Below, piece by piece: positions 10,724-19,889 of a stretch of DNA of 42,323 nt. The stretch comes from Meridianimarinicoccus aquatilis (lineage in GTDB: Bacteria; Pseudomonadota; Alphaproteobacteria; Rhodobacterales; Rhodobacteraceae). The translations under genes were made by a program, and so were the position numbers. The stretch lies in contig NZ_SMZO01000032.1 of NCBI RefSeq assembly GCF_004358675.1, forward strand, positions 1 to 42,323. The letters are read 5' to 3'. The number at the start of each line of letters is the position of its first letter. Position 1 is the first letter of the stretch. The notes beneath the pieces are model-generated. The model was not told the origin of the DNA. It ran no database searches and saw only the letters and a list, made by a program, of their open reading frames with translations.

Positions 10724-12064
10724 TCACGGGCACAGGAATAGATCATTTGTGACCGCAAACACCATCAACATGATGATCGCCGCCAATCCACCCGCCATCA
10801 AAACCTGAAGCGCCTTGTCGCTGGGTGGCTTGCCAGTCACTGCTTCGTAGGCGTGAAAAACAAGGTGCCCCCCATCAAGAACCGGCACTGGGAACAGGTT
10901 CATCAGGCCAACCGCGGTTGAGAGAACAGCAATGAACCACACGAAACTAGCCAAGCCTTGGGACGCGGCGGCGCCCGACGTTTCGGCGATCCCAACCGGG
11001 CCAGAAAGATTGCAGGTGCTGATTGCGCCCGTGATCATGTGATATAGCCCCGAAAGGCTTTGACGAACGATATATCCGGTTTGCTCAACACCGATGGCAA
11101 GCGCTGCAAACGGGCCGGGCATTTCGGTTACCGGGCTAAAGAACAAACCGCCAGTCACGCCGATGAGATACCGCTGCTCAAACCCGCCGTCGGGCAGCGG
11201 CACATCCGCACTGCGCGGGGTCAGCGTCATCGGGAATGTCTCGCCATTGCGCCAAACCTCCAGATCAAGAGGCGCGCCGCCCGACACCATGACCGCGCTC
11301 CGCAGATCTTCAAAGGATGAAATCCGTGTGCCATTCACTTGGGTGATGAAATCGCCCTGCTCTAGCCCGGCATCCATTGCGGCGGATTGCGGCGACACAC
11401 CCGAAACAAGCGGCGGATACGGATACGGACCAATCACGTCGATTTCTTGGCCATCACGCAGCACGGTATAGTCCAGTTCAGGGGATCGCGGCAGTTCATC
11501 CACAAACGCGGAAAATCCATCGAACCCGGGCACGGTGCGATTGTGAATCTCTAGAATACGGTCGCCCGGCTCAAGCTCTTGCACGCTTTCAGGCATCGGT
11601 GTGATATCGCTGATGGTCAGGGGCTCTTGCGCCCGGCCTTGCCACATCACCACGAGGGCAAAGACCATGATGGATAATGCGAAGTTGAAAATCGGCCCGG
11701 CTGCGACGGTACACGCCCGCGCCCAAAGCGGCGCAGCATGCATTGTACGTCTCTGCATCTTTGGATCCATACGGGCGATGGCACTGCCATCAACGCTGCT
11801 TGCGGCATCGGCATCCCCGAGGAACTTCACGTACCCCCCTAAAGGCAGCGCCGCGATTTGCCACAAAGTTCCGCGTTTGTCGCGCCATGTGAACAATCGC
11901 GGTCCGAACCCAAGAGAGAACACCTCGGCATGGATACCGCACCATCTGCCAACGATATAGTGCCCATATTCATGCACGGCGACTATGACCGACAAGGCAA
12001 TGACGAAGGCGCCAACAGTGTAGGCAAAACCGCCGAAAGTCGGGATCAGACCGAGAATTTCCAA
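10724..12064 (-). CDS. rseP: Site-2 intramembrane zinc protease RseP
   Basis: Membrane metalloprotease of the M50 family; family members cut anti-sigma factors and remnant signal peptides within the bilayer. The 446-residue protein has the zinc motif HEYGH at residues 31-35 in the first membrane helix, two PDZ regions in the middle (for example SGVSPQSAAMDAGLEQGDF), and the third zinc ligand motif LFPVPVLDGGHL in the C-terminal membrane segments. The start is read as TTG at 12064, with GAGGAG eleven bases upstream; no ATG gives a complete first helix. It follows dxr with a 43-base gap and precedes bamA. Confidence 0.94.
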   Translation of the reverse strand: MEILGLIPTFGGFAYTVGAFVIALSVIVAVHEYGHYIVGRWCGIHAEVFSLGFGPRLFTWRDKRGTLWQIAALPLGGYVKFLGDADAASSVDGSAIARMDPKMQRRTMHAAPLWARACTVAAGPIFNFALSIMVFALVVMWQGRAQEPLTISDITPMPESVQELEPGDRILEIHNRTVPGFDGFSAFVDELPRSPELDYTVLRDGQEIDVIGPYPYPPLVSGVSPQSAAMDAGLEQGDFITQVNGTRISSFEDLRSAVMVSGGAPLDLEVWRNGETFPMTLTPRSADVPLPDGGFEQRYLIGVTGGLFFSPVTEMPGPFAALAIGVEQTGYIVRQSLSGLYHMITGAISTCNLSGPVGIAETSGAAASQGLASFVWFIAVLSTAVGLMNLFPVPVLDGGHLVFHAYEAVTGKPPSDKALQVLMAGGLAAIIMLMVFAVTNDLFLCP

Positions 12065-12107
12065 AACGCCGATTACTCCTCGTGTCGATTGCGTGTGGGC
12101 GGAAGTG

Positions 12108-13283
12108 TCAGTGCGCCTGAACGCTTAGCCATGCATCCGCAGCCTGTCGTGCCATTTGGTCCGCATTTCGGACGTTATCAAGGGTGACGTCGGCGCGAAA
12201 CGCGCTGTCAGAAGAGATAGAGGCCAGAACATCCTCGACCAGTGCGGCCATTTCCGTAAAACGTATACGCCCCGCGATAAAGTGATCCAGCGCTCGCTCT
12301 TTGGCAGCGTTGAACACCGGTCCGGCCATCGCTCGGGCGGCCATCACCTCGCGCGCAAGACGCAAAGCCGGGTATCTTTGTTCGCACGGCGCCCGAAAGT
12401 TCAGGCTGCCAACCTGTGCCAGATCAAGACGCGCCACAGGTATATCCAACCGATCCGGCCAGTTCAGCGCGTACCCGATGGCGTGGCGCATATCAGGTGG
12501 CCCGACATGCGCCATCAACGCCCCGTCTCGAAAGCCGACCAGCGCGTGGATCAGGCTTTCGGGGTGGATGATGGTTTCGATCCTCGCCGGGTCGATCCCA
12601 AAAAATTCCCGCGTTTCTATGAGTTCCAACGCCTTGTTGAACATCGACGCGCTGTCGATTGTAATACGTTGGCCCATGTCCCAATTCGGGTGACTAGAGG
12701 CTTCCTCCAATGTGGCAGAGGCTAATGACTCCAGCGGCCAATCACGAAACGCACCACCGGACGCTGTGATGATGATGCGCTCAACCGCGGACACCTCTTC
12801 GCCCACAAGCGCCTGAAAAACGGCTGAATGTTCGCTATCCACGGGCAAAATGCGGGCGCCGTGGGCGGCGGCTTCCGACATCATTAAGGGACCAGCGCAG
12901 ACCAGACTTTCTTTGTTGGCCAGTGCCAATGTCGTTCCCTGACGCAAAGCGCGCAGGCCAGGCGGCAGACCCGCTGCGCCGACAATCCCCGACACAATCA
13001 GATCAGCCGGGCGTTCGGCGGCTTCCAGCAAAGCCGCCTCCCCTGCTCCGGCCTCGATACCACTGCCGGACAGCGCGGCGCGCAGATCATCCAGCAAATC
13101 CGGAAAGGCTGTAACCGCGATTTCGGCGTTCAGAACTCTGGCCTGTTCCGCCAGCCGTGCAATATTGCGCCCCCCGGTCAGCGCAACGGCGCGAAACCGA
13201 TCCGGCGCACGGGCGATAAGATCAACGGTGTTTTCCCCGATGGACCCCGTCGCGCCCAGAATAGTCACCCCCCTTTGCGTCAT
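12108..13283 (-). CDS. dxr: 1-deoxy-D-xylulose 5-phosphate reductoisomerase
   Basis: Second enzyme of the MEP (non-mevalonate) isoprenoid pathway: converts DXP to MEP with NADPH. The 391-residue protein has the NADPH motif LGATGSIGENTVDLI at the N-terminus, ALANKESLVCAG near residue 120, the metal/substrate region PVDSEHSAVFQ and ASGGAFRDWP, and HPNWDMGQRITIDSASMF. All family landmarks are present. The start overlaps the cdsA stop in an ATGA. Its neighbour uppS uses the isoprenoid product, which makes the grouping sensible. Confidence 0.97.
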   Translation of the reverse strand: MTQRGVTILGATGSIGENTVDLIARAPDRFRAVALTGGRNIARLAEQARVLNAEIAVTAFPDLLDDLRAALSGSGIEAGAGEAALLEAAERPADLIVSGIVGAAGLPPGLRALRQGTTLALANKESLVCAGPLMMSEAAAHGARILPVDSEHSAVFQALVGEEVSAVERIIITASGGAFRDWPLESLASATLEEASSHPNWDMGQRITIDSASMFNKALELIETREFFGIDPARIETIIHPESLIHALVGFRDGALMAHVGPPDMRHAIGYALNWPDRLDIPVARLDLAQVGSLNFRAPCEQRYPALRLAREVMAARAMAGPVFNAAKERALDHFIAGRIRFTEMAALVEDVLASISSDSAFRADVTLDNVRNADQMARQAADAWLSVQAH

Positions 13284-14068
13284 AGAGCAACCGGGGGAAA
13301 GTCGATGATCTGCTCGACCAGCAGTAAGAACACAGACGCGCCCAGAACACCGTCAAAACGGTCAAAAACGCCGCCGTGACCGGGCAAAAGGTTGGAGCTG
13401 TCTTTCACCCCGACATGCCGTTTCATGGCACTTTCTGCAACATCGCCCAGTTGCGAGGCCATCGACACCGCAACAGAGATCGCAAGAATTTCAGGCCCGA
13501 CAGAGCCGGACATCAAGGCCACAAAGCCCACGCAAAGGGCCCCAAACCAGCCCGCGACGGTCCCCGACCATGTCTTTTTTGGGCTCACGCGGGGCCAGAA
13601 CTTCGGGCCGCCAATCAGCCGCCCAGCGAAATACCCAAAAATGTCCGTTACGGCGACAATCATGATCAACCAGACAAGCCAATTCGGGCTTGCCTCGCCG
13701 CGCAAATCCACAAGGCCGTAACCTGCAAGGATAGCCAGCGTGAGAAAGATTGCATGAGATAGATGTGCACGCTTCAGACCCGACTGAGCAACCAGGACCG
13801 GCACAATCACCAAAGGTAAGCCCCACCCGTCGGGCAACCACAATACGCCGAGACAGCACAGTCCAGCAACAATGCCGATTAGCCTTGGCCGAGTGGCTTG
13901 CGCCATTTCGGAAAGTTCCCAACCGATGAGCCCAATCGCCAAAGCAACCAACCCGGCAAACCAAACCCCACCAAGATAAATGGTGAAGACACCAATCGCG
14001 ATCAAAACTACCGATGTCGTGAGCCGCGGAGCGAGATCACCCCATTTTCCGGCCGATTGAGGCGTCAT
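13280..14068 (-). CDS. cdsA: Phosphatidate cytidylyltransferase CdsA
   Basis: Makes CDP-diacylglycerol from phosphatidate and CTP in the inner membrane, the precursor of all phospholipids. The protein of about 262 residues has several membrane helices and the CDS signature: SPKKTWSGTVAGW, then SQLGDVAESAMKRHVGVKD and LLPGHGGVFDRFDG near the C-terminus. The frame is open 42 codons upstream, inside uppS, but ATG 14068 (MTPQSAGKWGDL) overlaps the uppS stop by four bases in the same ATGA style as its neighbours and is chosen. Confidence 0.94.
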   Translation of the reverse strand: MTPQSAGKWGDLAPRLTTSVVLIAIGVFTIYLGGVWFAGLVALAIGLIGWELSEMAQATRPRLIGIVAGLCCLGVLWLPDGWGLPLVIVPVLVAQSGLKRAHLSHAIFLTLAILAGYGLVDLRGEASPNWLVWLIMIVAVTDIFGYFAGRLIGGPKFWPRVSPKKTWSGTVAGWFGALCVGFVALMSGSVGPEILAISVAVSMASQLGDVAESAMKRHVGVKDSSNLLPGHGGVFDRFDGVLGASVFLLLVEQIIDFPPVAL

Positions 14069-14790
14069 GTCAGCACGGCACCAAAACGACGTTCGCGAGT
14101 CCCAAAATTCAACAGGATGTCTGCCATATGGTCGGCTGAAAAATCCGGCCAAAGTACAGGCGTGAATTCGTATTCCGCATAGGCAGACTGCCAAAGCAAG
14201 AAATTGGAAATGCGGGTCTCACCAGATGTACGGATCACAAGGTCCGGGTCCGGGATATCGGCGGTTTCCAATTGGCAGCCAAGATGGTCCGCAGTGATGT
14301 CTTTTGCGTTCAACTCTCCGCGCGCCACAGCCTCGGCCAAACGCGCCGCCGCGCGGGCAATCTCATTGCGAGAGCCGTAATTGAGAGCGATGGTCAGGTG
14401 GAGCCGGTCATTGTCCCGTGTTCGATCTTCCAACTCGGCCATCAAGGTCTGGAGACGCGGATTCAGCGCGTCCCGTTCGCCGATGAACCGAACCCTGACA
14501 CCAGAGTCGAACAATTCATCGGCTTCGCTACGCAGATGGCGGCGAAACAAGGCCATGAGCCCAACAACCTCTGTTCGTGCGCGACGCCAATTTTCAGTCG
14601 AAAACGCGAATAATGTCAAAAAACGCACGCCTTGGTCCGGGCAGGCGCGCACGATTTCACGAACACGCCCAGACCCGGCTTTGTGGCCGCGCAAACGTGG
14701 CAAGCCGCGACGGGTGGCCCATCGTCCGTTTCCATCCATAATGATGGCAACGTGTTCCGGCCCTACCTGCCGATTGTCCTTTGCCGCCAT
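14065..14790 (-). CDS. uppS: Di-trans,poly-cis-undecaprenyl diphosphate synthase UppS
   Basis: Adds eight isopentenyl units to farnesyl diphosphate to make the C55 lipid carrier for peptidoglycan and polysaccharide synthesis. The protein of about 241 residues carries the catalytic Asp motif AIIMDGNGRWATRRG near residue 15, LTLFAFSTENWRR, ALNYGSRNEI and the C-terminal DLVIRTSGETRISNFLLWQ with SAYAEYEF. A longer frame starts at a TTG at 14835; ATG 14790 is preferred because it gives the usual N-terminal length. It follows frr closely and overlaps cdsA. Confidence 0.95.
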   Translation of the reverse strand: MAAKDNRQVGPEHVAIIMDGNGRWATRRGLPRLRGHKAGSGRVREIVRACPDQGVRFLTLFAFSTENWRRARTEVVGLMALFRRHLRSEADELFDSGVRVRFIGERDALNPRLQTLMAELEDRTRDNDRLHLTIALNYGSRNEIARAAARLAEAVARGELNAKDITADHLGCQLETADIPDPDLVIRTSGETRISNFLLWQSAYAEYEFTPVLWPDFSADHMADILLNFGTRERRFGAVLT

Positions 14791-14846
14791 TCTGCGCCCC
14801 GTAACCTTGCTTTGATCTAACACTCTGCGTTCCAACAGACTATTAT

Positions 14847-15419
14847 TCAGACCTGCATGATCTCTGCTTGCTTCGCCTCAAGCACCTCATCGATGCGCGT
14901 GATATAGGCGTCAGTGAGTTCCTGCACTTCTTGCGACCAGATCTTGTGATCGTCTTCACTCATGCCGTTCGACTTGGCCCGCTTCAGTTGATCCATGCCA
15001 TCGCGGCGAACATTGCGCACAGCAACGCGCCCGTGCTCAGCGTACTGAGCGGCAACCTTGGTGAGTTCTTTGCGGCGTTCTTCGTTCAGTTCAGGAATAG
15101 GCAAACGAATGATCGTCCCATCCACAACTGGGTTGATACCAAGCCCGCTTTCACGCAGCGCTTTTTCGGCTTTGCTCACGAGGCTCTTGTCCCAGATGTT
15201 GACCGTCAACATGCGCGGCTCAGGAACGTTGACTGTACCAATCTGGTTGATCGGTGTCGGCGTGCCGTATGCATCAACAGTGACCGGGTCCAACATCGAT
15301 GCAGCGGCGCGGCCGGTTCGCAGCGACAGGAATTCCTGCTTCAGGTTTCCCATGGCTCCTTCCATGCGCCGCTTCAGATCGTCTGTATCAATTTCCAGAT
15401 CTTCATCTGACATTATCAT
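14847..15419 (-). CDS. frr: Ribosome-recycling factor
   Basis: Splits post-termination ribosomes together with EF-G. The 190-residue protein has the three-helix-bundle and beta-domain layout of [39 protein letters not shown] with [34 protein letters not shown], and the long C-terminal helix ending in [13 protein letters not shown]. Two ATGs are possible (15419 and 15413); AAGGA lies 4 or 10 bases before them respectively, so the exact start is uncertain by two residues. The gene is downstream of pyrH. Confidence 0.96.
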   Translation of the reverse strand: MIMSDEDLEIDTDDLKRRMEGAMGNLKQEFLSLRTGRAAASMLDPVTVDAYGTPTPINQIGTVNVPEPRMLTVNIWDKSLVSKAEKALRESGLGINPVVDGTIIRLPIPELNEERRKELTKVAAQYAEHGRVAVRNVRRDGMDQLKRAKSNGMSEDDHKIWSQEVQELTDAYITRIDEVLEAKQAEIMQV

Positions 15420-15436
15420 TGCGTCCTTCTTCGTAC

Positions 15437-15470
15437 ACCCGACAGGGATTTGCCGGGCGCGCTGTCAGGT
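15437..15470 (-). other. Stem-loop in the pyrH-frr gap
   Basis: ACCTGACAG and CTGTCGGGT on the minus strand pair over nine positions (one G-T) around a 16-base loop, at plus coordinates 15437-15445 and 15462-15470. There is no T-tract after it, so it may be an RNA processing or stability element rather than a terminator. Confidence 0.35.
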
Positions 15471-15511
15471 TTCCCCCCGCGCCACCCGAAACTTTCCGAG
15501 CCGATATAGCG

Positions 15512-16246
15512 CTATCCGTGCACCCTTGTATAGGTACCGTCGCCGTTGAGAATGCCCCGGAAGCCTCCAGCCTCATCCAGAGAAAAGACGATAATCGGTA
15601 GGTCATTGTCACGAGCCAGCGCAATAGCAGACGCATCCATCACGCCCAAGTGCTGTTGCAGCACCTCGTCGTAAGTCACGGTTTCATACCGTTTCGCATC
15701 GGCATGCTTGACCGGATCCTTGTCATAGACGCCATCAACCTTGGTACCTTTGAAAATCGCTTCGCAACGCATTTCATTGGCTCTAAGCGTCGCGGCAGTA
15801 TCGGTTGTGAAGTATGGGTTTCCAGTCCCCGCCGCAAAAATGCAGACGCGCTTTTTCTCTAGATGGCGCACGGCGCGGCGGCGAATATACGGTTCACAGA
15901 CCTCATCCATCCTGATCGCGGAAATGACCCGCGTGTTAACATCCATCCGTTCAAGCGAGGATTGCATGGCCAGAGCATTCATGACGGTCGCCAGCATACC
16001 CATGTAGTCCGCCGTCGTCCGTTCCATGCCCTGCGCGGATCCTTGCAAGCCGCGAAACACGTTGCCACCGCCGATCACCATGCAAATCTCAACGCCCATG
16101 TCGTGAACCGACTTTATCTCGCGGGCAATGCGTTCAACTGTGGGCGGGTGCAGCCCATAGCCCTGATCGCCCATAAGGGCTTCGCCAGAGATCTTGAGCA
16201 GGACCCGCTTGAATTTGGCACGTGGGAGTGTTGTGTCGTCGGTCAT
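15512..16246 (-). CDS. pyrH: UMP kinase PyrH
   Basis: Phosphorylates UMP to UDP in pyrimidine synthesis; bacterial hexameric amino-acid-kinase type, usually controlled by UTP and GTP. The protein of about 244 residues has [15 protein letters not shown] at the N-terminus, the glycine-rich [10 protein letters not shown], the acceptor region [16 protein letters not shown] and [13 protein letters not shown]. The frame runs 21 codons further upstream but ATG 16246 ([12 protein letters not shown]) gives the family start. It is the first gene of the long minus-strand envelope/translation block and diverges from miaA. Confidence 0.96.
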   Translation of the reverse strand: MTDDTTLPRAKFKRVLLKISGEALMGDQGYGLHPPTVERIAREIKSVHDMGVEICMVIGGGNVFRGLQGSAQGMERTTADYMGMLATVMNALAMQSSLERMDVNTRVISAIRMDEVCEPYIRRRAVRHLEKKRVCIFAAGTGNPYFTTDTAATLRANEMRCEAIFKGTKVDGVYDKDPVKHADAKRYETVTYDEVLQQHLGVMDASAIALARDNDLPIIVFSLDEAGGFRGILNGDGTYTRVHG

Positions 16247-16397
16247 CGAACTGATCCTGTCGTCGGGAAAACTTTGACAGAAAATGTCGGATTGTAGCGA
16301 ATGTTTCAATCGGCATTATTCTTTTCATCGGCGGCAGACTGCCGCTCGCAGTACGCGTGGTTGCCGCGCCGCGGCGATTCTGGCATCGGTCACGCAA

Positions 16398-17330
16398 ATG
16401 ACTCGGAATCTGCCCCCCTCGTGTTCCACTTTTTCGCCGGACCGTCCTGTCCTGATCGCCGGTCCGACGGCGTCAGGCAAATCATCGCTCGCGCTCGCCA
16501 TCGCGCAGGAGCAGGGACGCGCTGTAGTGAATGCTGATGCTCTGCAGGTTTTTGCAGGCTGGCCAGTGTTAACCGCGCAACCGCCGCAAGAAGACTACGA
16601 TATTGCTGAGCATTTACTTTATGGCCATCTGCCCTTTGATGCGTCTTATTCCGTCGGCGACTGGCTGCGCGATGTCACACCGTTGCTTATGCGCCGACCA
16701 GCCCCTGTTGTCGTCGGCGGCACTGGGCTGTACCTGAGCGCGCTCACCGAAGGCCTTGCTGAGATACCTGCAACCAACCCTGATCTAAGGCTCGTTGCAA
16801 CAAATCGGCGCGCAGAGATCGGCCTTGAAGCTTTAGTGAACGAGTTGGACATCGCCACCCGAGACCGGATCGACACACAAAACCCGATGCGGGTGCAGCG
16901 CGCTTGGGAGGTTTTGCAACAGACAGGCAAAGGGCTTGTCGACTGGCAGTCCAATACAGGCCCGGCTCTGCTCTCGCCGGGTGATGCGCACCTTATCCAA
17001 ATCGCCGCGCCGCCTGCCTTCCTGACCCCGCGCATCGCGGCACGCTTTGATAAAATGATGTCTGGCGGCGCTCTGGAAGAAGCGCGGGCGATGCTGCCGG
17101 TCTGGAATTCCACCCATCAGTCCGCGCGCGCAATCGGGGCGGCTGACTTGATCGCACTGCTTCGGGACGAGGTCAGCGAATCACAAGTGATCGAGCGTGC
17201 CGTCGTGGCGACACGGCAATATGCCAAGCGTCAGCGAACGTGGTTTCGCCGTCGAATGCAGCACTGGACGGTGCTAGATGCCGCTGCTTTGTGCGGGGAT
17301 TCCGTGCAACACACGAGAAAAAGGCCCTAA
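16398..17330 (+). CDS. miaA: tRNA dimethylallyltransferase MiaA
   Basis: Transfers a dimethylallyl group to A37 of tRNAs reading UNN codons, the first step to i6A/ms2i6A. With mnmA in the same window it gives two anticodon-loop modification enzymes. The protein of about 310 residues has the P-loop IAGPTASGKSSLA, the following NADALQVFAGWPVLTAQP segment (the usual Ser-Met-Gln is Ala-Leu-Gln here), VVGGTGLYLSALTEGL near residue 105, and the C-terminal ATRQYAKRQRTWFRRRM. ATG 16398 is chosen because the upstream frame overlaps the pyrH promoter region and is not family-like; the ribosome site is weak. Confidence 0.93.
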   Translation: MTRNLPPSCSTFSPDRPVLIAGPTASGKSSLALAIAQEQGRAVVNADALQVFAGWPVLTAQPPQEDYDIAEHLLYGHLPFDASYSVGDWLRDVTPLLMRRPAPVVVGGTGLYLSALTEGLAEIPATNPDLRLVATNRRAEIGLEALVNELDIATRDRIDTQNPMRVQRAWEVLQQTGKGLVDWQSNTGPALLSPGDAHLIQIAAPPAFLTPRIAARFDKMMSGGALEEARAMLPVWNSTHQSARAIGAADLIALLRDEVSESQVIERAVVATRQYAKRQRTWFRRRMQHWTVLDAAALCGDSVQHTRKRP

Positions 17331-17409
17331 ATTCCGAGTACCCACATCAATCCAACCTTGGACGAATCTATATTCGCCGCATAAGCTGAGCCAAGGACGA
17401 GGAACCCCC

Positions 17410-17958
17410 ATGTTTGACAGCCAAACCCACGACCAGACCCAGCGCCCCCCGAAGGCAGTACCTGTCTCGCTCCTCGCGCGGGAAGCTAAATGGGCCATCG
17501 ACACGCCGCGAAGCTACCTTGTACCGGTGCTTCTTTGGTTCACGTGCGGGCAGGGTCGACTCAGCGTCAATGGCGAAATGCGGGGATACACCGCACATAA
17601 TGCGATATTTTTGCCAGCAAATACGCCCCACTCTTGCGAAGCTTGCGGTCGCACTCAGGGCACCGCCCTGTTTCTTGGTGCGCGCGGCGACCTGCCTGTT
17701 CCAAACACAATGATGCATTTGCGCCTTACCGCGCTGCACCAACAAACCGAACTGAACGAGCTGATCGAAGGCTTTCGCCGCGATTGCGCGACCGGCGGGC
17801 CATTGGGTGACGAGATCTTGTATCATCGCGCTGCACTGATCGCACTTTGGCTTACGCGGCACGAAATGCACTTGTCAGGCTCTAGCACCAGCGATGTTTC
17901 TCGCACTCTGCCCGGGTCGATCAACGGCATTCGCCGCAGCGCTGAACAAACACTTTAG
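17410..17958 (+). CDS. Cupin / AraC-type sensor domain protein lacking a DNA-binding domain
   Basis: The 182-residue product looks like the N-terminal cupin sensing domain of an AraC-family regulator: PVLLWFTCGQGRLSVNGEMRGYTAHNAIFLPANTPHSCE is split here as FTCGQGRLSVNGEMRGYTAH followed by NAIFLPANTPHSCE (residues about 38-74), followed by a helical part to residue 160. No C-terminal helix-turn-helix follows; the frame ends at a TAG at 17956. In another frame, about 17920-18020, the bases can be read as STAFAAALNKHFSLFQ, which resembles the helix that normally leads to the AraC DNA-binding domain, then stops. This suggests a frameshift and loss of the HTH domain, or a natural cupin-only protein. 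It lies upstream of the binding-protein gene on the same strand. Confidence 0.6.
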   Translation: MFDSQTHDQTQRPPKAVPVSLLAREAKWAIDTPRSYLVPVLLWFTCGQGRLSVNGEMRGYTAHNAIFLPANTPHSCEACGRTQGTALFLGARGDLPVPNTMMHLRLTALHQQTELNELIEGFRRDCATGGPLGDEILYHRAALIALWLTRHEMHLSGSSTSDVSRTLPGSINGIRRSAEQTL

Positions 17959-18100
17959 TCTTTTCCAGCGCCCGTCTGCCCCGGCGACCGCGCTGTATCG
18001 ACGTCTGTATTTTCTTCTCTTGTAACGCGAACTCTGCACCGTCATGTTTGCAGTAACAGCGAGATGCGCACGTCGCGCCGAAAAAGCGGGCAATCAACTC

Positions 18101-19765
18101 ATGTACCGAAACGGTCGCACGCTACCGCGAGGCACACTGCACGCAGTAGACCGGTTAGCGAAAGAATGCCGACTTGGCCTGTTGTCCCGGCGTGAATTTT
18201 TGTCGCGCGCAACGGCGCTTGGCGTCACAGGCACCGCTGCCATGGCACTCGCCGGGCTGCCAGCACGCGCGCAGACAAGCGAACAGTCCCCGGTGCCAGG
18301 TGGCACGTTGCGCATTCAAATGGACGTTCGCCCCGTCACCGATCCACGGCTTCTGGACATTCCTGAAAGCGCAAATGTTCTGCGCGGCCTCATGGAATAC
18401 TTGGTCGAATATCGGGCCGATGGCCGGTTTGAAGGGCGGCTTTTGTCCCATTGGGAAGCCAACGCAGAAGCAACAGAATATCACCTGCACCTAAGACCCG
18501 GCGTACAGTGGAACACAGGCGCACCCTTTACGGCTGATGATGTTGCGGCGAATTTCGAAGGTTGGGCCGACGCGACGGTGCCGGGAAATTCCATGGCAAA
18601 TCGGTTGGTCGCCTTGACCGACCCAGACACCGGCAAAGCACGCGAGGGCGCGATTGACGTAATCGACCCTCTTATCGTGCGCCTTAGGCTGTTACGGCCT
18701 GACATCACCTTGATCCCATCGGTGGCCGATTATCCCGCCGCTGTGCAGCACCGCGATTACATTGGCACCAACCCAGTTGAGCACGGCATAGGTACAGGTG
18801 CCTACAAGATCACCAAATTCGAACCAGGGCGCATCGCAGTCCTGGAGCGGGCGACAGATCACAAGTATTGGGGAACCGCCGCTTTGGACCGGGTCGAACT
18901 TATTGATTTCGGCCCGGACCCGTTGCTGTGGCGCAGCGCGGCAGCCGAAGGGCTGTTTGACATGACCGCAAGAACGGAACCTGGATACATCTCGGAATTC
19001 GATGGGCTTGGTTGGGAAGGGTATAGCGTACAAACAGCCGCAACCGTCGTCGTGCGTCCAAACCAGAAGGCCAAGGTTGGCGATCAAGTCCCCTATGGCG
19101 ATCTGCGCGTCCGCCGCGCGCTGGCCTTGGCCGTCGACAACCAGATCTGTCTGGAACTCGGCATAGATGGCCGGGGAACCGTAGGCGAAAACCATCATGT
19201 GTGTCCCATCCAGCCCGACTATGCGCACTTGCCACCACTTCGCGCCGATCCCACCGAAGCGCGCCGCCTGATGGAAGATGCGAACATGCTGGACTTTGAG
19301 CATGAACTGGTTTCGGTTGATGACACCCTGCGCCGCGACACGACCGACGTTGTCGCAGCGCAACTTGTGGAAGCCGGCATCCGCGTTCGGCGCCGCATTG
19401 TCCCCCGAGACGACTTTGACTTGAAATGGAAGGATTATCCTTTCAGTGCAACGTATTGGAACCACCGTGAACTCGGTGTTCAGGTTCTTGCCCTCGCCTA
19501 TCGCACCGGGGCTGTCTGGAACGAAACTGGGTATAGCAACCCAGAGTTTGACCGCCTGCTGGACCGCGCCGTCACAATCGCGGACGCGGACACGCGGCGC
19601 GATACGATGGCGCGACTACAGCAGATGCTTCAAACGGATGGGGTGATCATTCAACCGTTCTGGCAGTCGTTGTACCGCCATGCACGGCGGGCAGTAGTCG
19701 GTGCGCAGATGAACCCCAAATTCGAAGTGAATCCTCACCGGTTGGGGTGGGCAACGCTGCCCTAA
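18101..19765 (+). CDS. Tat-exported ABC transporter substrate-binding protein (SBP_bac_5, peptide/nickel type)
   Basis: Predicted periplasmic solute-binding protein of the DppA/OppA class, about 554 residues. A leader TLHAVDRLAKECRLGLL precedes the twin-arginine motif SRREFLSRATALG and a hydrophobic stretch ending in ARAQ, so export by Tat is likely. The mature part has PVPGGTLRIQMD, LLSHWEANAEATEYHLHLRPGV with TGAPFTADDVAANFEGW, and NPVEHGIGTGAYKITKFEPG, all typical of the family. ATG 18101 is chosen over 18044 because the leader then matches those of related Rhodobacteraceae proteins; neither has a strong ribosome site. No permease or ATPase genes are adjacent, so its transporter must be encoded elsewhere or it is an orphan. 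Confidence 0.88.
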   Translation: MYRNGRTLPRGTLHAVDRLAKECRLGLLSRREFLSRATALGVTGTAAMALAGLPARAQTSEQSPVPGGTLRIQMDVRPVTDPRLLDIPESANVLRGLMEYLVEYRADGRFEGRLLSHWEANAEATEYHLHLRPGVQWNTGAPFTADDVAANFEGWADATVPGNSMANRLVALTDPDTGKAREGAIDVIDPLIVRLRLLRPDITLIPSVADYPAAVQHRDYIGTNPVEHGIGTGAYKITKFEPGRIAVLERATDHKYWGTAALDRVELIDFGPDPLLWRSAAAEGLFDMTARTEPGYISEFDGLGWEGYSVQTAATVVVRPNQKAKVGDQVPYGDLRVRRALALAVDNQICLELGIDGRGTVGENHHVCPIQPDYAHLPPLRADPTEARRLMEDANMLDFEHELVSVDDTLRRDTTDVVAAQLVEAGIRVRRRIVPRDDFDLKWKDYPFSATYWNHRELGVQVLALAYRTGAVWNETGYSNPEFDRLLDRAVTIADADTRRDTMARLQQMLQTDGVIIQPFWQSLYRHARRAVVGAQMNPKFEVNPHRLGWATLP

Positions 19766-19889
19766 CCATCAGCCGAACTGTGCAATCCGGCATGCCATAT
19801 TTTCAGACAAGCTTGGCTGCATGAGTGTGGAAAAACCGTGAGGCACCGCCTTTTGGTCGAAGCCCTACGTCGACTGTTGCGGTAAGAAA

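Noticed and set aside
18692-19465. 257-codon minus-strand frame
   Set aside because: Opposite the binding-protein gene, which has clear family motifs; the antisense product does not resemble a protein family.
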